Of a DNA stretch of 64,000 nucleotides, positions 53,025 through 63,063 are shown piece after piece (the stretch's first letter is position 1; each line of letters starts with the position of its first letter). The translations under genes and the position numbers were made by a program. The notes under the pieces are model-generated. The model was given only the letters and a program-made list of their open reading frames with translations, ran no database searches and was not told the origin of the DNA. This stretch comes from Vibrio lentus. GTDB taxonomy: Bacteria > Pseudomonadota > Gammaproteobacteria > Enterobacterales > Vibrionaceae. The stretch is from the NCBI RefSeq assembly GCF_030409755.1, contig NZ_JAUFQE010000001.1:62001-126000 (forward strand). The letters run 5' to 3'.

Positions 53025-55343
53025 ATGTCTTTTAAAAATAAAATCATTTTCGTTAATGCAACAATATTGGTTTTATTTGTTGCATTGCTTACGTACTTCG
53101 CTAGCGAAATTGTTCAGGGTTCTTCGCAAAACCAATTTGAAAAGATAAAGGAGAGCATTACTGGGAATAACAAAAAGCTTCTGTTTGCCTTTGTGAAAGC
53201 TCAAAGTGCAGGGCTTGATAAAGAGGTTGAGCTGATCACTGCGGAAGTGGAGCATGTAGCGGTCGATTTTGCTCATGATTTTGGCAATGACTCGCAAAAC
53301 GAGGCATTGCGTAACAAACAGCTGGCTCATATTAACACTAAGCTTAAGCCCTTTATAAAAGAGATGCGGTTTATTGATACTAACCGCAATCAAGAAGTCT
53401 CTATCATCGAAAATGGTATTGTAATCCGTTCAGTTTTTGTTGATCTTAGTCAAATGTATCAATATAAAGGTTTATATATTGATAAAGAAGTAGAAGGTGG
53501 AATTGTCAGCAATTTTTCTATTTATATCAAACCAAAAGATCGGAATGAGTCTTTGTTAAGGTTTGACATTGACTTAGAGTACTTCTCTCGTTCGTTAATG
53601 TTTGAGAATATGATCGATGATTTCCAATATCGATACTTTTTAGTTGATGACAGTGGCAAGCTCGTTGCTACTAATTTAAAACAAAGCACTGAGCTGTTGA
53701 TGTCAACGAACGTTTTTGACCAGGAGGTTAGGAAAAGTGCCGTTAATTATATTATGTCCCATGATATGGGGGGGTTTGCTATTACTAGCTTAAGCGGTAT
53801 TTATAATGTTACCTTCGTGAAAAATAACTTGACAAAATGGAAGGTGATTTTAGTCACTCCAGAACATGTGATTCGTTCTAGTTATGTGACCACCAAAGAG
53901 CTAGTTTTGTCTGGAGATAACTCGTTATTAGAAAGTTTGCTGTTCTCCTATATCATTTTGCTTGGGCTATTCTTAGTTATTAATTCAATTTCGGTTAATA
54001 AGATGCTCATGCCGGTTTCTAAATTGATCGCACAAGCTCAATATTTAAAGCAGCGTGATTTTAATAAAGCCACACATGTGGTTCGTAGTAATGGAGACGA
54101 AATTGAGCAGCTTTCTAAAGCTTATTCTGAGGCTGGGGGCCAGATTAAAAACTTAATTGAAGGGCTTGAATATGAAGTCGAAGAGCGAACGAAACAATAT
54201 GAGCTAGCTGCGCGAGAAGCCAGTGAGGCGAATAAACAGAAATCAGTGCTGCTTTCAAATGTGTCCCATGAGGTTCGCACTCCACTGAACGCGATTATTG
54301 GTTATACGCATATGTTGGCTGACAGTAAGCATGTTGAAGCCCATAGCCATCAGTTGAACGGTATTTCGAGTGCGAGCAATACCATTTTAGGTATTGTGAA
54401 TGACCTATTGGATTTTGAAAGAGTAAAAGCAGCAAGTTATTCATTAAACCCTAAGTGCCTGTCGGTAATGAGTTTACTTCGCGAAATTGAAAATACGTTT
54501 GTGCCCATTAGCGAGTCTAAGCAATTATCGCTTGATATTATCAGCAATGTCGATGCTTCGACAACATTGCTGATTGATGAGCTTCGTATAAAACAAGCGA
54601 TTAGTAATTTGGTTTCGAATGCATTGAAGTTTACAAACAAGGGGGGCGTGACAATAGAAGTTTCGACCGACGGTAAAGCGTTCAATATCTCAGTAACTGA
54701 TACAGGGTGCGGTATTCCCACAGATAAATTGGATACGGTGTTTAACGGTTTTGAACAAGTCAATAGAGAAGACCAACAGTTTGGTTTTGGTTTGGGGTTG
54801 GCTATCACTAAAACGATTGTCGAGTTAATGAACGGCACGTTGCGGGTTGAGAGTAAGCTTGGCGTAAGCAGTACTTTTGTTATTGCACTTCCAGCGCTAG
54901 AAGTTATGAATGTTTTTGAATGTTCTAACGTAGTTGTAGAGCAAATACATAATGTTGGGCAGGGACTAGACTACATAAATAAAAAAGCTCTGATCGTTGA
55001 TGATGTTGAGTTTAACCGAGAAATTCTAGAGTTTCATTTAAACGCGCTGGGTTTTGAATGCATGACCGCGAATGATGGTTTGGATGGGGTAGCGCTCGCA
55101 TCTGAACATGACTTTGATGTTGTACTTACGGACATTTCTATGCCGGTTATGGATGGTATTGAGCTTGCTTCCGAGTTGGAAAAGCGTAAGCCATCGTTAC
55201 CTATAATTGCCGTTACGGCACGAGCCACCATGCAAGAAGAGTCTCGAATGAACCAATATTTTTCGTGTTATCTAACCAAACCACTCAATCCGTGCGATTT
55301 AAAACTAAAGCTTCAGTTCGCGTTATCAGGTAGTACTTGCTAA
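53025..55343 (+). CDS. Hybrid histidine kinase of the pilus-locus phosphorelay
   Basis: A 772-residue inner-membrane kinase. Order: TM (~10-30), periplasmic sensor domain (~30-300), TM (~308-328), HAMP-like region and coiled coil (~330-400), HisKA with VSHEVRTPLNAIIGY (H415), HATPase_c (NLVSNALKFTNKGG, DTGCGIPTDKLD, GFGLGLAI), and REC (LIVDDVEFNRE, phospho-Asp D703 in VVLTDISMP, K in CYLTKPL). I use the ATG at 53025 with GGAGAAT upstream. Signal unknown. Confidence 0.93.
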   Translation: MSFKNKIIFVNATILVLFVALLTYFASEIVQGSSQNQFEKIKESITGNNKKLLFAFVKAQSAGLDKEVELITAEVEHVAVDFAHDFGNDSQNEALRNKQLAHINTKLKPFIKEMRFIDTNRNQEVSIIENGIVIRSVFVDLSQMYQYKGLYIDKEVEGGIVSNFSIYIKPKDRNESLLRFDIDLEYFSRSLMFENMIDDFQYRYFLVDDSGKLVATNLKQSTELLMSTNVFDQEVRKSAVNYIMSHDMGGFAITSLSGIYNVTFVKNNLTKWKVILVTPEHVIRSSYVTTKELVLSGDNSLLESLLFSYIILLGLFLVINSISVNKMLMPVSKLIAQAQYLKQRDFNKATHVVRSNGDEIEQLSKAYSEAGGQIKNLIEGLEYEVEERTKQYELAAREASEANKQKSVLLSNVSHEVRTPLNAIIGYTHMLADSKHVEAHSHQLNGISSASNTILGIVNDLLDFERVKAASYSLNPKCLSVMSLLREIENTFVPISESKQLSLDIISNVDASTTLLIDELRIKQAISNLVSNALKFTNKGGVTIEVSTDGKAFNISVTDTGCGIPTDKLDTVFNGFEQVNREDQQFGFGLGLAITKTIVELMNGTLRVESKLGVSSTFVIALPALEVMNVFECSNVVVEQIHNVGQGLDYINKKALIVDDVEFNREILEFHLNALGFECMTANDGLDGVALASEHDFDVVLTDISMPVMDGIELASELEKRKPSLPIIAVTARATMQEESRMNQYFSCYLTKPLNPCDLKLKLQFALSGSTC

Positions 55344-55598
55344 CTTAGTTAAAGACTCTTACCTATATTTTGAGGGTTAGCCATCTTCAGATCTTAACTT
55401 GTTACTTTCATTTATTTTTCTGAGAGTTAAGGGCATTGTCATCAAAGGTAATTCTTAAACTGTTATGAATCATATATCCCAATAAGCGCTGAATGTAGCT
55501 AGCATTTCTAAATCATTCAATCACAACTTGCCCTTAGCTTTTGGTCATATTTAATCAAAAATAAGCTAAATCACAATAACGAATAAGAAAGAAAAACT

Positions 55599-56459
55599 AT
55601 GTTTGGAAGTATTATCCGCACGTTTCGTGTTAACAATGGTTTGTCACAAACTGGTTTTGTTGATGCGATTCAAAAAAGTAACTCTAACTTTAATAATCTA
55701 GATGTTGTGACTCTAAGCCGCTGGGAAAGGGGAGTAACAACTCCCCACTTGAAGCGTCAAAACGAATTACTGGATCTCGTGGGAGTCAACATATTTGATG
55801 TTTGGGAAGCAAACGACTCACAAACAGTTCTCACAGGGTTAACGAATAAATTTAATATCAACGGTTATATTGACATGAACATGCACGTTCAAACGCAAAT
55901 TACGACGATCAACTCAAATAATTCATTTTTTCTTGGGAAAATAACAAAATTAATTGATGTAATCTTTGAATATGAAGATAACGTTCTACTCAGTAACTTA
56001 GAAGATTTAGGTCTGAGTCGAAAGGCAATTATTGAAAAAATAATAAATCAATATTCTGGAGAGTTAACGCTCGTCACGGTTAATGGGCAATTGATCGGAC
56101 ACTTATTAAGTGCTAACTATAAACTTGCAGCAGATTTTTTTGAGCAAGTCTTACTATCTAAAGAAGATAGAGTACATTTAGTTGTTACTTTTAACTGTAC
56201 TCATTATTCGTCATTTACAGATACAATGGGCAGAGAGGCGTACAAGTATCTTCAAAGTTTAAACCCCGACAAAGAGCTTTATATACTACTGAAAAACAAG
56301 AGGATTTTCGATCTGTTCTTTTCATTGGGCAGTGAGTATCGAAGTGTAAGAAGTAACGATAGATCAATGAAGGTCATGAACTTGGATTCAAAGACAATGA
56401 AATCACAACGCTCTTGGATGAATATTATTGCCAACTATAGAGGTGAAGCGGATGAATAA
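55599..56459 (+). CDS. XRE-type HTH regulator (paralogue B)
   Basis: A 286-residue protein with an N-terminal XRE HTH (NGLSQTGFVDAI, TLSRWERGVTTPHLKR) and an unrecognised C-terminus that contains LIGHLL as in the protein at 35579. It overlaps the REC-EAL gene start by 8 bp, so it is co-translated with it. Confidence 0.75.
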   Translation: MFGSIIRTFRVNNGLSQTGFVDAIQKSNSNFNNLDVVTLSRWERGVTTPHLKRQNELLDLVGVNIFDVWEANDSQTVLTGLTNKFNINGYIDMNMHVQTQITTINSNNSFFLGKITKLIDVIFEYEDNVLLSNLEDLGLSRKAIIEKIINQYSGELTLVTVNGQLIGHLLSANYKLAADFFEQVLLSKEDRVHLVVTFNCTHYSSFTDTMGREAYKYLQSLNPDKELYILLKNKRIFDLFFSLGSEYRSVRSNDRSMKVMNLDSKTMKSQRSWMNIIANYRGEADE

Positions 56460-57648
56460 CACAGTTTTGATTGTTGACGATGTTGAACTATCAAGAGAAG
56501 TTATTAAAAATGCGATCTCTTTATCTAATAAACAAACATCCATACAGTTTGCGGAAAATGCGTTCGATGCAATGAGAAAAATGCAAAACGCATCATTTGA
56601 TTTGGTTATTATGGACATCATGATGCCCAATGGCGATGGATTTGAACTCTTGAGTATGATGTCTCAACAAAATATTGAGTCTAAAATAATCATTACTTCC
56701 GGTTTGGATAAGTCCATTGTTAGCTCAGTGAGTATGCTTGGAAAACTCTATGAGTTAAACGTTGTCGCTTCACTAGAAAAGCCTATTTGGGCTAACCAAA
56801 TAAGTGAGTTGGTTGATAAAACACTTGAAGTTGAAACCATAACTAAAGGCGGTCATGGCTTTGGTCATCGTGCGACAATCGTCGATGACGACTTTCCCAT
56901 AAACCTAGTTTATCAGCCGCAAGTTGTTTCGGATATAAATGTTATTTCGGGGTTTGAAGTGTTGTCTCGATGGTCTGATAAAAAAGGGACCTTACTTCCA
57001 CCGAGCTATTTTTTGCCAGTAATTGAAGAGCTAGGAAAGCAAAAGATTTTTACCAATATCGTGATAAATAAATTCATTCAGGATTATCACCTTCATTTCA
57101 GTGAACTGGATCAATCGTTGAGGTTCTCGATTAATATCGATCCTAATTTGTTGATTGACGAATCTGTGGTCGATACCCTACTTGATATCTATCAGCAGGG
57201 TATTGAGCATACCATCGTTTTAGAGCTGACTGAAAAGGCCCTTTCAGGCAATATTGAAAAGGAATTGTTGGCAAATATTTTACGACTTAGGTTGAAAGGT
57301 TTTGAGATCTCTATAGATGACTTTGGGATGGAAGCATCGAATATTGAACGTATTGTCAAATTGCCTATTAGTGAGATAAAGATAGATAAAACTATTACAT
57401 GGGGACTTTGCCACAACATTGATTATATGCAGAAGATCGACGAAGTTAAGAAGCTCATTTCGGTTAAAAACGCGCGTATTATCTATGAGGGTGTTGAAAA
57501 CAAAGACACCTGTGCTTTTCTGGAAGCTCTAGGCGGCTTTAACCAGCAAGGTTTTCTTCATGGGGCTCCATTACTACCAGAAATTGTGGTTGAGATTTTT
57601 TCAGAGCAAAAAGAGTTAGCCCATGTCGGGCACGATTTTCTAAAATAA
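56452..57648 (+). CDS. REC-EAL response regulator, probable c-di-GMP phosphodiesterase
   Basis: A 398-residue protein. REC ~1-125 with D55 (VIMDIMMP) and a C-terminal K region; EAL ~150-390 with EVL (169-171) in place of EAL, then SINIDPN, LELTE, IDDFG, IKIDK, YEGVE and QQGF. All metal- and substrate-binding positions I can see are present, so it may be active. Similar REC-EAL proteins lower c-di-GMP and pilus/biofilm output in the P. aeruginosa pvrR-rcs system. Confidence 0.88.
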   Translation: MNNTVLIVDDVELSREVIKNAISLSNKQTSIQFAENAFDAMRKMQNASFDLVIMDIMMPNGDGFELLSMMSQQNIESKIIITSGLDKSIVSSVSMLGKLYELNVVASLEKPIWANQISELVDKTLEVETITKGGHGFGHRATIVDDDFPINLVYQPQVVSDINVISGFEVLSRWSDKKGTLLPPSYFLPVIEELGKQKIFTNIVINKFIQDYHLHFSELDQSLRFSINIDPNLLIDESVVDTLLDIYQQGIEHTIVLELTEKALSGNIEKELLANILRLRLKGFEISIDDFGMEASNIERIVKLPISEIKIDKTITWGLCHNIDYMQKIDEVKKLISVKNARIIYEGVENKDTCAFLEALGGFNQQGFLHGAPLLPEIVVEIFSEQKELAHVGHDFLK

Positions 57649-57715
57649 ACTTGATAACCCTCGACTAGGAAACACGAGAGTATCTCATCCTAAAATATGT
57701 TGACAATTTTTAGTA

Positions 57716-57744
57716 AGCCAGTAATGCAAGTTGCTGGCTTTTTT
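57716..57744 (+). terminator. Terminator after the REC-EAL gene
   Basis: AGCCAGTAATGCAAGTTGCTGGCT stem-loop with TTTTTT after it; same type as at 18135. Confidence 0.8.
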
Positions 57745-57908
57745 CATACACCTTATTTGCAATGTGGGTAACTTAAGGTGTTGTTACCTAAATTAGTTGA
57801 ACCTTTTCTGATCTGCTCCAGTTAGACTGGACACGGCATTAAGCGACATATTGTTTTTCAAAGTTAACTGGGCTTAGATACCCAAGAGCACTGTGCCTTC
57901 TTGTTCGA

Positions 57909-58690
57909 TTATATATCAACTTCGATATATTCAAAAAGCGCTTGGCGCATCTCTTCTCGCGTCATTATCGGCTCGTATTGGATGGCTTCTACTTTCATTG
58001 AGTTGAAAAAGCTTTCAACACAGGCGTTATCCCAGCAATTTCCCTTCCTACTCATACTTTGTTTTAGGTTATGGGCTGAGATTAAGTCTCTGTAGTCTTT
58101 TGAACAATATTGACTGTCTCTATCACTATGGATAATCACCCCTTCGGGCATGCCTCTACGGAAGAATGCCATTGATAGCGCATCACAGACCAAAGTCGCG
58201 GTCATTCTGGTGTTCATTGACCAACCAACTACTTGCCGTGAGTACAAGTCGATAACAACAGCTAAATACATCCAACCTTCGATTGTCGCTAGATAGGTAA
58301 TATCTCCAGCCCACTTTTGGTTCGGTGCTGTCGCATTAAAGTCTTGCTCAAGCAAATTCGGGGCAACAGGAAGTCTATGCTTACTGTCTGCCGTACATTT
58401 GAACTTACGGGCGGCTTTCGCAACTAAGCTCTGGCGCTTCATGCTTGCGGCAATGGTTTAACATCATGTTTATTTCCATTTTCTTCAAGTTCTTTTTGAA
58501 TACGCCTTGCACCATCGCGTTCCTTGTTATTATCAAAAGCTTCTCGAACTTTGCTGTCAAGCTGCTTGCGGTGCTCGTTGCGTTGAGCGACTTTATGGCG
58601 ATTATCAATCCAATAATAAAACCCACTTCGAGAAACCCTAAACACCTTAGCCATGCGGACAATCCTATATTGCATCAGGTGTTCGATCAT
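57909..58690 (-). pseudogene. IS3-family orfB, frameshifted (copy 2)
   Basis: Compared with copy 1, one base is missing at ~58455 (VKP... instead of VKT...), which breaks the frame between 58690-58439 and 58442-57909. A second frame change occurs near 57917 (EVDI* instead of EVDYNRTRRH). A G to D change also occurs in SDRDSQYCS. Confidence 0.88.
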
Positions 58691-58704
58691 AAACTCATAG
58701 CAAT

Positions 58705-58989
58705 CTACTTTAGATTCTTCGCGAAGTAGGTGGCGGCCTTTTTTACGATATCTAGCTCTTCAGCTTGCTCAGCCAATAATCGTTTGAGTTTGGCATTTTC
58801 AGTGGCGAGCTCTTTTTCTCGATCGCTGATTTTCGCGTCCTTTTTGACGGCTTTACGCCATCCATAGATTTGAGATTCATATAACGATAGCTGACGTGCA
58901 GCAGCAGCGACACCGACTTTCTCTGCTAACTTAAGCGCTTCAGCTTTAAATTCAGGAGTGTGTTTGATTCGTGTTTTCTTAGTTGTCAT
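58705..58989 (-). CDS. IS3-family OrfA (copy 2)
   Basis: A 94-residue HTH/coiled-coil protein (MTTKKTRIKHTPEFKAEA, GVAAAARQLSLYESQIYGW), intact. Its downstream orfB is broken, so this copy is unlikely to move by itself. Confidence 0.9.
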   Translation of the reverse strand: MTTKKTRIKHTPEFKAEALKLAEKVGVAAAARQLSLYESQIYGWRKAVKKDAKISDREKELATENAKLKRLLAEQAEELDIVKKAATYFAKNLK

Positions 58990-59270
58990 TGTTCACCTCG
59001 TTAGTGACTGTACTCACTTAACTCAGTGTCCAAAACTTCTGGTGCGGATCAATTTTGCTACTACCACTGTACTTAGCAGTGGATTATTATTAGCAATCAT
59101 AGGCTCTTGTGATAAAAGTTTTAATTAATTGCCATGTTAAGTGAGTGGTTGTAATGCGACTGTATGCAGTACACCGCATTGCGCAGTTAGAGTTTGTTGA
59201 ATAGCAATAAGATTAACAGTGAAAATGTTGAGGTGAACTGATTTAAAAATGTAATCTAGGTTGGTATTTT

Positions 59271-62200
59271 ATGACAAACTTGACAAGCAATGCCTATAAT
59301 TTTTCAGACTTCATTAACTCAGGTGTTGATAATAGAACGGGAAGTTATTCTGCTCAAATAAAACTGTTATCGATAATTGGTAACCGCCTTAATGGTCCTT
59401 ATTTTGATTTGACTGTTGGTTATAATATAAATAATTTTACGGATGTTGGCTTTGGACGAGGGTGGTCATTACCACTTAGTTCTTTTGATAATGTAAATTC
59501 AGTATTGAGTTTGAGAAATGGTCAATCATTTAAAATTGAATGGGATTCAACAGAGAATGAGTATGTAGCGCCATACCGAAAATTAAAAGATGTCCGTATT
59601 TACTACGTCTCTACGCCAGGGACAGAGCAAGGTGAAATAAAGGTTATTAATTCTTCTGGAGAGATCGAATTTATCGACTGGAAGGAAGGTACTCTGAGTC
59701 GATTATACAGTGCAAAAGGCCATCAGCTTCGGTTTTTATACACAAATTATAATTTTCAAAGAACCTTGTATAAGGTTGAAGATAGTTTTGGATTAAGCAT
59801 AAATATTGATACATGGTCAGATGAATGGCTGACAAAAATTTCCTTATATAACAAAAGTTCTTTGCTTAAGTCATCGACAATTAGAAAAAAAAGCGGTGGT
59901 GAATTTAAACGTTTAGCGTATGCGACATTACCCAACAGAGAAGAACTGTATTTTCAATTTGAATATTCATGGTTCAATGAAGTAGGGATGGATTTATTGC
60001 TAAAAACAACCTATCCAGCAGGATATTCAGAAGAGGTTACGTATTATGAACGCGGTTTTTTAATGCCTGATGGCGCACCAACTAAGTATGTGCCACAAGT
60101 TACGAAGATGATTGTATCTCAAGGAAGTGCATTACCTATTCGAACACATACTTATACTTATTCAGATAAAAATTATCTTGGATTTGCTAGTGATAGAGCT
60201 TATATAGCAGGGGAAGATACGCTTTTTAAAGCAGCCCAAGATTATAAATACTCTGCAATAGAAACTATCGATAATGAGATTGAAATCCAAAAAATATATA
60301 CCAAATACCACTTAGTTGAACAAGAACGTTATCTTTCAAAAGGGGTGTTATACCAAGAAGTAAATTATGAGTATTATGCAAATAATGCTGTTGGTATTGA
60401 ATATCAGCTTCCTCAATATACTTTTTTAAAAAAGAAAGACGTTTCATTTTTTAATGCATCTTCAACGAGTAAAAGTTTGGAATTTTATCAGTTTGATCAA
60501 TGGGGAAATAATATAGAACACACTGATGAGCGTGGAATAACGACAATTAGTGAATATGAGCTAAGTTCACAGAATAAATTTAAAAACATTCCCTTATCAC
60601 AAAGTATTTTAGATAGAGGAAGAAATGTAGTACATAAAAAAGAATTTACCTACAAGACATTACCTTCTTTATTAGATGATCATTCTTTTTACGTTCTTGA
60701 GATGGAAGAAATAAATGGGCAAAAAACGAATTATCAGTTTTATGAAAATCGCCAAAATATTGAAGTTTACGGAAAGAAACGAGAAGAATCTTCAGTGGTG
60801 TCTGGCGCGACTCCGATGCGTTATTCTTACACGTATGATTTTAATCAGGATCACCTTGTTTACCAAGTGCTCACGGAAAATGGATCATTACATTATTCCA
60901 ATACCGAGCATTATGATTTTTTAGATAGCCAACTTATTTATAAAAAAGAACCAGAAGGCGTAGAACTCGAAGTTAATTACGATGAGTTGAATCAAATAAA
61001 TAAAGAACGCTTATTAAAAGATAACAGCCTTTATTCTGAAAAAACGTACCAGAGTCATATTGATAGTGACAACTATGTTTTAAGTATCGAAGATTCTGAG
61101 GGTGAAATAACCGTTCAGACCTACAGTGCTAATGGTCATGTCCTTTCAATGGCGACAAAAATTGGCAGTAATAACACAATGGCTTACACCAATCAGTATG
61201 ATGCGTTTGGCCAGAAAATCTCGACAACGCAATACGACAATCTTGATACGAGAACACTCGAATTAACAACGCGTTATGAATACGACTTATATGGCGATAT
61301 TAATCGTACTATCTACCCGTCAGGAGCGGTAGAAATAAACCAATTTGACTATGCATCTCGAACTCACACTAAAGGCATCGAAGGGAAAGGGTACGTTATT
61401 TCTCATCAAGACGAGTGGGGTAATACGATTTTAGAGCAATATTTTGACCGAGCAGACCAACTTCTCTATCAAATCCCTTATCAGTATGACCTAACAAACC
61501 GTTTAATTCGTACAGAAACAAGTCGTGGTTCAGTGATTGAATTCAAATACGATGCGTTTGATCGCGTGATAGAAAAAGCAACTCGTTTTGCGGGTAAGAA
61601 CGCTTCAGAGTCATTTGTCGATAGAATGAGCTATGACAAAAGAACCAAAGAAGAAAGCCTAACGCTTCATACTCGAGAGGGGTTATTAGGTGATAATGAA
61701 AATACCCACGCGACCATTATTAGTAATCAATACGATGACTTTGGGCGCCTGACGGAAAGGCACGTCAATGGCTTACGTTACCAGTACAAGGATTATGATG
61801 ATTCAAATCGTTATCAAAGCGTTGTTCTGCCAAATGGCCATTCAGCGACGTACACCTATCACCCAGTGCTTGGGCTGGTTACAAAGCAAGAAGTCAGTAA
61901 TGATACATCCTCAACTCGACGCTTTAGCTATAACAAACGTGGGTTAGTTGTGAGTGATTCGGCATCGATGACAAGCAGTCAATATGAGTACGATGCATTT
62001 GGAAATCCAAGTAAAAAAACGGTGACGAGCTTAGGCGCGACAACAGAAAACGCCACGTTTTCATATTCAGCAAAAGGACTTTTGTTGTCTATGCGTGATT
62101 TTACCGGCAACACAAAAGCACTCACTTATGATGGCTTTGGCCGTGTTCAACAACTTGTCTTTGGAAGTCGTGATGCAACCGCCGTCGTTGATCTCAGTTA

Positions 62201-63053
62201 TGACCAATTTGATCGGCTTGTCTCGCAACATTATGAGGATGGAAATGACCAAGTAGAGATGTATTTGGATTACGGTGTCAATGATATGGAAAGTCGTCGT
62301 CGTTGGGTTCGTAATGGAAAAGAGACGTTAAAAATGGATCTTTCCTATGACCAGTCTATGCGGATTATCGAGCGAAAAACCACAATTAATGGAGCTGTTC
62401 AAACAGAAACGTTTGATTATGATCAACTTGGTCGAATTACTGAGTTTGTCAGCGCAGGAGTGAACCCGCCGAAAGATGTCATGGGAAGAGAGATCGTAAA
62501 GCAGCAGTTTTATTATGACCATTTCGACAATATTACGGATTTGGTCACACAATATCAAAATGGGATTGTGAACACTGAAAGCCGAATATTCGATACTGAC
62601 ATGCCGACTCGATTACTCAATATTTACAATACTCATAGGGATTTTTCCAACCAATCTTTTGAATACGATGCACTTGGTAATCGAGTGAATTTATCGCAGA
62701 GAGACTATCAACTCGGCTATAACAATTATGGCCAGTTGTCTGAGATACGAGATGCTCAAGAAAAAGTAATACGCACGTACCACTACGATGCGATTGGAAT
62801 GCAAAGTGTTTCCGTTGATGCATTAGGGAATATTGCCCAACTTTATTATCACCATGATGAGCTAGTTGCAATCATGAGGGCCAATGAATCAATGGCTTTC
62901 TCAGGGGCGCACAGTGGTAACGCACTGACCATTAGTACTGATTTGAAAGGTACTAAAGCAAGTTATAGCTACCTTGACGGAACGAACAGTAACTTAGGGT
63001 CTACTAGCGAGCAGGTAACTGATACTAGCTCATCATATCTACCTTTTGGATGA
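59271..63053 (+). CDS. RHS/YD-repeat protein lacking its own core end
   Basis: A 1260-residue protein with no signal peptide. The N-terminus (NAYNFSDFINSGVDNRTGSYSAQI, split over ~6-30; FGRGWSLPL) is that of RHS/TcC-like shells. Many YD repeats follow: YDAFGQKIS, YDLYGDINR, YDAFDRVIE, YDDFGRLTE, YDAFGNPSK, YDGFGRVQQ, YDQLGRITE, YDALGNRVN. It stops right after SSYLPFG, where other RHS proteins run on into GNGYRxYDP and a toxin. That part is on the next gene, 10 bp downstream. Confidence 0.9.
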   Translation: MTNLTSNAYNFSDFINSGVDNRTGSYSAQIKLLSIIGNRLNGPYFDLTVGYNINNFTDVGFGRGWSLPLSSFDNVNSVLSLRNGQSFKIEWDSTENEYVAPYRKLKDVRIYYVSTPGTEQGEIKVINSSGEIEFIDWKEGTLSRLYSAKGHQLRFLYTNYNFQRTLYKVEDSFGLSINIDTWSDEWLTKISLYNKSSLLKSSTIRKKSGGEFKRLAYATLPNREELYFQFEYSWFNEVGMDLLLKTTYPAGYSEEVTYYERGFLMPDGAPTKYVPQVTKMIVSQGSALPIRTHTYTYSDKNYLGFASDRAYIAGEDTLFKAAQDYKYSAIETIDNEIEIQKIYTKYHLVEQERYLSKGVLYQEVNYEYYANNAVGIEYQLPQYTFLKKKDVSFFNASSTSKSLEFYQFDQWGNNIEHTDERGITTISEYELSSQNKFKNIPLSQSILDRGRNVVHKKEFTYKTLPSLLDDHSFYVLEMEEINGQKTNYQFYENRQNIEVYGKKREESSVVSGATPMRYSYTYDFNQDHLVYQVLTENGSLHYSNTEHYDFLDSQLIYKKEPEGVELEVNYDELNQINKERLLKDNSLYSEKTYQSHIDSDNYVLSIEDSEGEITVQTYSANGHVLSMATKIGSNNTMAYTNQYDAFGQKISTTQYDNLDTRTLELTTRYEYDLYGDINRTIYPSGAVEINQFDYASRTHTKGIEGKGYVISHQDEWGNTILEQYFDRADQLLYQIPYQYDLTNRLIRTETSRGSVIEFKYDAFDRVIEKATRFAGKNASESFVDRMSYDKRTKEESLTLHTREGLLGDNENTHATIISNQYDDFGRLTERHVNGLRYQYKDYDDSNRYQSVVLPNGHSATYTYHPVLGLVTKQEVSNDTSSTRRFSYNKRGLVVSDSASMTSSQYEYDAFGNPSKKTVTSLGATTENATFSYSAKGLLLSMRDFTGNTKALTYDGFGRVQQLVFGSRDATAVVDLSYDQFDRLVSQHYEDGNDQVEMYLDYGVNDMESRRRWVRNGKETLKMDLSYDQSMRIIERKTTINGAVQTETFDYDQLGRITEFVSAGVNPPKDVMGREIVKQQFYYDHFDNITDLVTQYQNGIVNTESRIFDTDMPTRLLNIYNTHRDFSNQSFEYDALGNRVNLSQRDYQLGYNNYGQLSEIRDAQEKVIRTYHYDAIGMQSVSVDALGNIAQLYYHHDELVAIMRANESMAFSGAHSGNALTISTDLKGTKASYSYLDGTNSNLGSTSEQVTDTSSSYLPFG

Positions 63054-63063
63054 GGATAATTCA

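Larger units (their letters stand above)
57814..59046 (-). mobile_element. IS3-family element, copy 2 (1233 bp, decayed)
   Basis: Same length and ends as the element at 26667, flanked by GATC (57810-57813 and 59047-59050). Its orfB is frameshifted. Confidence 0.9.
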
